7,312 nt of DNA from an uncultured Clostridia bacterium. GTDB taxonomy: Bacteria > Bacillota_A > Clostridia > Oscillospirales > Oscillospiraceae. Made by a program: the position numbers and the translations under genes. Under the pieces are notes generated by a model that saw only the letters and a program-made list of their open reading frames with translations, was not told the DNA's origin and ran no database searches. Location: assembly GCA_947166955.1 (NCBI GenBank), contig CAMVGI010000062.1, forward strand, positions 1-7,312. Reading direction: 5' to 3'. Positions 3,896 through 7,312 of the stretch are shown in pieces. The first letter of the stretch is position 1. Every line of letters starts with the position of its first letter.

Positions 3896-6076
3896 TTATA
3901 TGCTCGTGATCTGTGCGGTGTTGCTCGCGGCGTCGTAACCGACGCCGAAGCCGAGCGCCGCGCCGAGGTCGCGCAGCTTGAAGAAGTTGCTGCCGCCGAT
4001 GTTGTAGGCGACAAGATCGACCGTTTTGCCGTTGATCTCGACGCTCTGCGCGCTTTTGACCGCGCTCGCGGACGCGTCGTTTCCGAGCGTCAGCTCGCCG
4101 CCCGTGACGACGTAGACCGTGCCCGTCGTGATGACGACGGTGTTGCGCGCGCTGTCGTAGACCACGTTGAACTGCGCCTTCGTGCCGCCGAGCAGCACCG
4201 CGAGGTCGCGCAGCTTGAAGTAATTGCTGCCGTCGATGTTGTACGCCTCCGCCTTGCGCTGCGCGTCGTCGACCGTCAGGCTCTGCGGCGAAACGACCAC
4301 CGTGGACCGCGTCGCGCCGGATTGTCCGCTCTTCTGACTTTGCGCACCCGTTCCGCTCTGCGCGCTCTGATCGGACTTCTCGCCCTGCTGCGGCGCTTGA
4401 CCGCCGAAGCCGCCGCGCATGCCGCCCGTGCCGGACGAGCCGGCGGTCGCGGTCGCGGCCTCCTTGCCGTCGACGGTGAGCGTATAGGTCTCGCCCTCCT
4501 TGACCGCGTCGCTCGCGAAGACCACGCTGTTCGCGTTCTTCACGCCCGTGGCGGAGATCAGCACGCTGCCGCTGCTGTCGGTGACGGTGATGGCGCTGCC
4601 CTTGGTGATGGAGATGCCGCCGCTCTGCTGGTTATCCGTCTGCGGCGTCTGCGCGTTCTGCCGGCCGTTCTGCATGCCGCCCTGCTGCGTATCGCCGCCC
4701 GTCTGCGGGGGCTGCTGGCCGTTCCTATCGCCCATCTGCGGGGGCATGCCGCCGCCGAAGCCGTCGCGCATACCGCCCATCTGCGGCATCTGGCCGCCGC
4801 CCATTTGCGGGGGCTGCATATCGCCTTGCTGCATATCGCCGAAGCCGCCGCGCATGCCGCCCTGCTGCGGCGTCTGGCCGTCGGGCATCTGCGGGGGCTG
4901 CTGACCGTTCTGCGCGCCGCCGCTCTGCGTGTTGTCCTGCGGCATTTGACCGCGCATACCGCCCATCATGCCGCCGCCCATGCCGGACGCGCCGAAGGCC
5001 ACGACGCCGGTTCCGCTCGGCGTTTCCGCCATGCCGCTCATGCCGACGGCGAGCACCGTGCCGCCGTTCCAGGTGATGCCGCGTCCCGCGTCGAACGCCG
5101 CGTTGCCGTTGTTTGCCGCGCCGTAGACCGTGACCGTACCGCCGTTGAAGGTGATGGTGCCGTTGTCGCTGTTGCTGTCGCCGCCCGCATCGAGGCCGTC
5201 GCCGCCCGCGTCGACGTACCAGACGCCGCCGTTGACCGTGAGGCTGGACGCCGTGCCGTCCGCCGCGGCGTTGATGCCGTCGTCGGAGGCGGTGATGCTG
5301 CCCGTGCCGCTGTTGAGCACGATGGTCACGCCTTCCAGACCCTCGTTGGATTTGGTGATGGTAATATCCGCGCCGTCCACGGTCAGCCCCGCGTCGGAGT
5401 GGATGCCGTCGTCGCCGGCGCTGATGACGAACGTGCCGCCCGCGAGCGTGAGGTCGCTGTTGGTGTTGATGCCGTCGTTCGCCGCGGTGATGTTCAGCGT
5501 GACGCCGTCCGTGAAGGTCAGCACCGCGTTGTCGCCCGCCTTGAGGCCGTTCTTCGCGTTGCCCTTGAGGTTGAGCGTTCCGGTTCCGGTAAACGTCAGC
5601 GCCGCGTCGGCTTTGACCTTGACCGCCGCGCCGTCAAACGCCTCTGCGACCGCCGCGTCCGAGGACGTCTCGTTCGCCGGGTCCTCGTCGTTCGTCAGCG
5701 TGTTCGCGCCGACGAGATAAAGCGTCGCCTCCGCGTTCTTGTTGACGGTGAGCGGCGCGCCGTCGGCGTTCGTGAGCGTCAGGCCGTTTAAGACGAGCGT
5801 CACGCCCGTGACCTCCTTTTTGACCGTCACGCTGCCGCCGGAGCACGAGCCGGTGAGCGTGTAGACGCCCGCCTCGGTGATCTTGAGCGCCGTGCCGTCG
5901 ATCTCGTAGCCCTTTTCCTCGCCGGACGCGCGGACGCCGCTGTTCGTAAACGTGAGCGTCACGCTGCTCTCCGGCGTACCGGCCGCGCTCGCGGTCGCGG
6001 GCAGAAACGTAAGGACGAGCGCCGCCGCGAGAAGCAGCGAGCACGCCGCGTCGAACCATTTCTTTGCCGTTTTCAT
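3896..6076 (-). CDS. Secreted Cthe_2159-like carbohydrate-binding protein with Gly/Met/Gln-rich insert and C-terminal stalk repeats
   Basis: This 726-residue protein has a signal peptide (about 1-32, cleavage likely after TASA). Residues 37-365 form a repetitive Asp/Gly/Thr-rich beta-helix matching the Cthe_2159 family (pectate-lyase-like fold; the Clostridium thermocellum member binds cellulose and related glycans). Turn motifs recur: ANDGINTN (199-206), GDDGIHSD (221-228), SDDGINAA (264-271) and GGDGLDAG (291-298). Residues 365-487 are low-complexity Gly/Met/Gln/Pro. A beta segment follows (488-545) that looks like the rest of the domain, then a Gly/Gln/Ser linker (546-590). Two copper-amine-oxidase-N/stalk-type repeats end the protein, with AYNIDGSNYFKLRDL (611-625) and AYNIGGSNFFKLRDL (690-704). 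AAGGAGG eight bases upstream fixes the ATG at 6076; a frame open to 6145 is not needed. Terminators on both sides make it monocistronic. It probably acts on the cell surface; the ligand is unknown and no catalytic motif is evident. Confidence 0.88.
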   Translation of the reverse strand: MKTAKKWFDAACSLLLAAALVLTFLPATASAAGTPESSVTLTFTNSGVRASGEEKGYEIDGTALKITEAGVYTLTGSCSGGSVTVKKEVTGVTLVLNGLTLTNADGAPLTVNKNAEATLYLVGANTLTNDEDPANETSSDAAVAEAFDGAAVKVKADAALTFTGTGTLNLKGNAKNGLKAGDNAVLTFTDGVTLNITAANDGINTNSDLTLAGGTFVISAGDDGIHSDAGLTVDGADITITKSNEGLEGVTIVLNSGTGSITASDDGINAAADGTASSLTVNGGVWYVDAGGDGLDAGGDSNSDNGTITFNGGTVTVYGAANNGNAAFDAGRGITWNGGTVLAVGMSGMAETPSGTGVVAFGASGMGGGMMGGMRGQMPQDNTQSGGAQNGQQPPQMPDGQTPQQGGMRGGFGDMQQGDMQPPQMGGGQMPQMGGMRDGFGGGMPPQMGDRNGQQPPQTGGDTQQGGMQNGRQNAQTPQTDNQQSGGISITKGSAITVTDSSGSVLISATGVKNANSVVFASDAVKEGETYTLTVDGKEAATATAGSSGTGGMRGGFGGQAPQQGEKSDQSAQSGTGAQSQKSGQSGATRSTVVVSPQSLTVDDAQRKAEAYNIDGSNYFKLRDLAVLLGGTKAQFNVVYDSARNTVVITTGTVYVVTGGELTLGNDASASAVKSAQSVEINGKTVDLVAYNIGGSNFFKLRDLGAALGFGVGYDAASNTAQITSI
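3964..4246. repeat. Intragenic direct repeat encoding the two stalk-domain motifs
   Basis: Two 46-base copies (3964-4009 and 4201-4246) differ at four positions and lie 237 bases apart. They encode the paired AYNI-x-GSN-(Y/F)-FKLRDL motifs. This is domain duplication inside the coding region; the similarity could allow in-frame deletion of one repeat. Confidence 0.85.
4616..4984 (-). repeat. Low-complexity Gly/Met/Gln/Pro-rich coding region
   Basis: About 123 residues (365-487 of the surface protein) are built from loosely repeated units such as GGMRGGF, QMPQMGG, NGQQPPQ and QQGGM. The DNA shows many CTGCGG/GCCGCC-rich imperfect repeats as a result. It separates the beta-helix from a short C-terminal beta segment and is probably disordered. 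Confidence 0.85.
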
Positions 6077-6084
6077 GTCGGTTT

Positions 6085-6091
6085 CCTCCTT
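6085..6091 (-). promoter_or_regulatory. Ribosome-binding site of the Cthe_2159-like gene
   Basis: AAGGAGG on the minus strand is eight bases before the ATG at 6076. This start also gives a signal peptide directly at the N-terminus, whereas the longer frame from 6145 would bury it behind 23 polar residues. Confidence 0.85.
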
Positions 6092-6106
6092 AAAAATGTC
6101 TCTTAC

Positions 6107-6137
6107 GGGCCGCCGCGCTTTTTTCGCGCTTTGGCCC
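6107..6137 (-). other. Leader stem-loop upstream of the Cthe_2159-like gene
   Basis: On the minus strand GGGCC pairs with GGCCC, enclosing a second helix (GCGC around an A-rich loop). It lies 15 bases before the ribosome-binding site. No T-run follows immediately, so it is more likely a 5'-leader structure than a terminator. I could not identify a convincing promoter in the 163 bases between the ppdK stop and this gene; a TGATAT at about 6149-6144 is only a weak -10 candidate. Confidence 0.4.
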
Positions 6138-6195
6138 TCTGCCATATCATTCGGGGACGCCGAAGGAAAAAACGGGGTCGCACAGAAAATTTATC

Positions 6196-6229
6196 AAAAA
6201 AACTCCCGCCTCCTTTTCGGAGGCGGGAG
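6196..6229 (-). terminator. Strong intrinsic terminator of ppdK
   Basis: On the minus strand an 11-bp perfect stem, CTCCCGCCTCC paired with GGAGGCGGGAG, closes a GAAAA loop. It is followed directly by seven T residues. It begins 10 bases after the ppdK stop codon. Confidence 0.95.
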
Positions 6230-6239
6230 AAAACGGCGC

Positions 6240-7312
6240 TTACTTCTTTTTCTTGTTCGCTTTCTTGGCAGCAGCCTTGGGAGCGGCCTTCGCGGCAGCC
6301 TTAGGGGCGGCGGCCTTCGGAGCGGCGGCCTTGGGGGCGGCCTTGGGCGCTTCCGCCTTCACGGGCGCGTCGCCGAGGTCCTTGATCGCGGCCTGCGCGG
6401 CGGCGAGGCGGGCGATGGGCACGCGGAACGGCGAGCAGGAAACGTAGTCGAGGCCGACGCGGTGGAAGAACTCAACGGACGAGGGATCGCCGCCGTGTTC
6501 GCCGCAGACGCCGCAGTGCAGGTCGGGGTTCGCGGAGCGGCCGAGCTCGGTCGCCATCTTGACGAGCTTGCCGACGCCGGTCTGGTCGAGCTTGCCGAAC
6601 GGGTCGAACTCGTAGATCTTGCGCTCATAATACGCGGTAAGGAACTTGTTCGCATCGTCGCGGCTGAAGCCGAAGGTCATCTGCGTGAGGTCGTTGGTGC
6701 CGAAGGAGAAGAAGTCCGCCTCCTTGGCGATCGCGTCGGCGGTGAGCGCGGCGCGCGGGATCTCGATCATCGTGCCGACCTTGTACTTCATGTTGGACTG
6801 CATGCTGGTGATGATCTCGTCGGCGGTCTTGGTGACGACGTCCTTGACGTAGCGAAGCTCCTTGACCTCGCCGACCAGCGGGATCATGATCTCGGGCACG
6901 ATGTCCCAGCCGGGATGGCGCGCCTGCACGTTGAGCGCCGCCTTGATGACCGCGCGGGTCTGCATCGCGGCGATCTCGGGATAGGTGACGGCGAGACGGC
7001 AGCCGCGGTGGCCCATCATCGGATTGAACTCATGCAGCTTCGAGATGATGGAACGGATCTCGGAACCGCTCTTGTCCATATCCCAGGCAAGCTCCTTGAT
7101 GTCCTGCTCCTCGGTGGGCAGGAACTCGTGCAGCGGCGGATCGAGGAAGCGGATCGTCATCGGCTTGCCCTCGAGCGCGACGTACATCGCCTCAAAGTCG
7201 CTCTGCTGCATCGGCTCGAGCCGCTCAAGCGCCTTCTCGCGCTGCTCGGTCGTGTCGGCGCAGATCATCTCGCGAATGGCGGGAATACGGTCCTCGGCGA
7301 AGAACATGTGCT
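6240..7312 (-). CDS. ppdK: Pyruvate, phosphate dikinase, C-terminal part (runs off right edge)
   Basis: The enzyme interconverts pyruvate, ATP and phosphate with PEP, AMP and pyrophosphate; in anaerobic Firmicutes it links glycolysis with gluconeogenesis. The visible part is the PEP/pyruvate-binding TIM-barrel domain. The frame is open to the edge, and the Met at 7307 is internal (HMFFAEDRI, part of the family's RTEHMFF motif). Counting from that Met, landmarks are [12 protein letters not shown] (53-64), [17 protein letters not shown] (95-111), [14 protein letters not shown] (138-151), [14 protein letters not shown] (178-191), [20 protein letters not shown] (199-218), and [18 protein letters not shown] (264-281) with the catalytic Cys268. 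[20 protein letters not shown] (288-307) ends the conserved enzyme. About 45 further residues of Ala/Lys/Pro repeats follow, which typical family members lack. A terminator follows the TAA stop. The N-terminal nucleotide-binding and phosphohistidine domains lie outside the window. Confidence 0.96.
   Translation of the reverse strand, partial: HMFFAEDRIPAIREMICADTTEQREKALERLEPMQQSDFEAMYVALEGKPMTIRFLDPPLHEFLPTEEQDIKELAWDMDKSGSEIRSIISKLHEFNPMMGHRGCRLAVTYPEIAAMQTRAVIKAALNVQARHPGWDIVPEIMIPLVGEVKELRYVKDVVTKTADEIITSMQSNMKYKVGTMIEIPRAALTADAIAKEADFFSFGTNDLTQMTFGFSRDDANKFLTAYYERKIYEFDPFGKLDQTGVGKLVKMATELGRSANPDLHCGVCGEHGGDPSSVEFFHRVGLDYVSCSPFRVPIARLAAAQAAIKDLGDAPVKAEAPKAAPKAAAPKAAAPKAAAKAAPKAAAKKANKKKK
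6243..6377 (-). repeat. Ala/Lys/Pro repeat tail of PPDK
   Basis: The last 45 codons encode a low-complexity, strongly basic tail built from PKAAA-type units and ending in NKKKK. It begins directly after the conserved AAQAAIKD end of the enzyme. The composition resembles histone-H1-like bacterial tails. The repetitive GC-rich DNA (GGC-rich in this orientation) makes copy-number changes likely. Confidence 0.85.

Noticed and set aside
4616..4984. Non-coding tandem repeat or CRISPR-like array
   Set aside because: The repeats are imperfect, have no regular unit and spacer pattern, and lie in a continuous reading frame encoding a Gly/Met/Gln/Pro-rich segment.
6107..6137. Second terminator upstream of the Cthe_2159-like gene
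   Set aside because: The nearest T-run is about ten bases beyond the stem and the helix is interrupted; the strong terminator at 6196-6229 already ends ppdK.
6077..6145. N-terminal extension of the Cthe_2159-like protein by 23 codons
   Set aside because: It would hide the signal peptide and covers the AAGGAGG and the leader hairpin; the ATG at 6076 is better.
7305..7307. ATG at 7307 as the start of the dikinase gene
   Set aside because: The preceding His codon and the HMFFAEDRI context belong to the conserved internal motif of pyruvate phosphate dikinase; the gene continues past the window edge.

Overview
The window is a GC-rich bacterial segment in which every supportable gene lies on the minus strand, so the biological order runs from high to low coordinates. 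It most likely comes from a high-GC anaerobic Clostridia-type Firmicute (an Oscillospiraceae-like gut organism). Evidence for this is the lipobox lipoproteins in place of periplasmic proteins, strong AGGAGG ribosome-binding sites, a pyruvate phosphate dikinase of the clostridial type, a Cthe_2159-family surface protein with stalk repeats, and a lipoprotein form of the anaerobic cobaltochelatase CbiK. The genus cannot be fixed from this sequence alone.

Layout from right to left. (1) 7312-6240: the C-terminal part of pyruvate phosphate dikinase, with an unusual Ala/Lys/Pro tail, closed by a textbook terminator at 6196-6229. (2) 6076-3896: a 726-residue secreted protein with a Cthe_2159-like beta-helix, a long Gly/Met/Gln/Pro-rich insert and two C-terminal stalk repeats. 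It ends in a 12-bp terminator hairpin at 3848-3875. (3) 3862-3640: a consensus promoter whose -35 box lies inside that terminator hairpin, followed by a cobalamin riboswitch (aptamer about 3706-3814) and an intrinsic terminator that serves as its expression platform. (4) 3545-1: a four-gene operon continuing beyond the left edge. It encodes a lipid-anchored CbiK-type chelatase, a lipoprotein with two related repeats, an iron/tetrapyrrole-type ABC substrate-binding lipoprotein, and the start of a FecCD-type permease.

The operon reads as a B12-repressed surface system. An extracytoplasmic chelatase, an accessory binding lipoprotein and an ABC importer are made together when cobalamin is scarce. 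The likely cargo is a metal-tetrapyrrole, corrinoid, heme or metal chelate, but the sequence does not say which. The chelatase keeps its metal-site histidines yet appears to lack the first beta strand of the fold, which is the oddest single observation here. No tRNA, rRNA, CRISPR array or insertion sequence was seen. The long Arg-rich plus-strand reading frames are GC-driven shadows.
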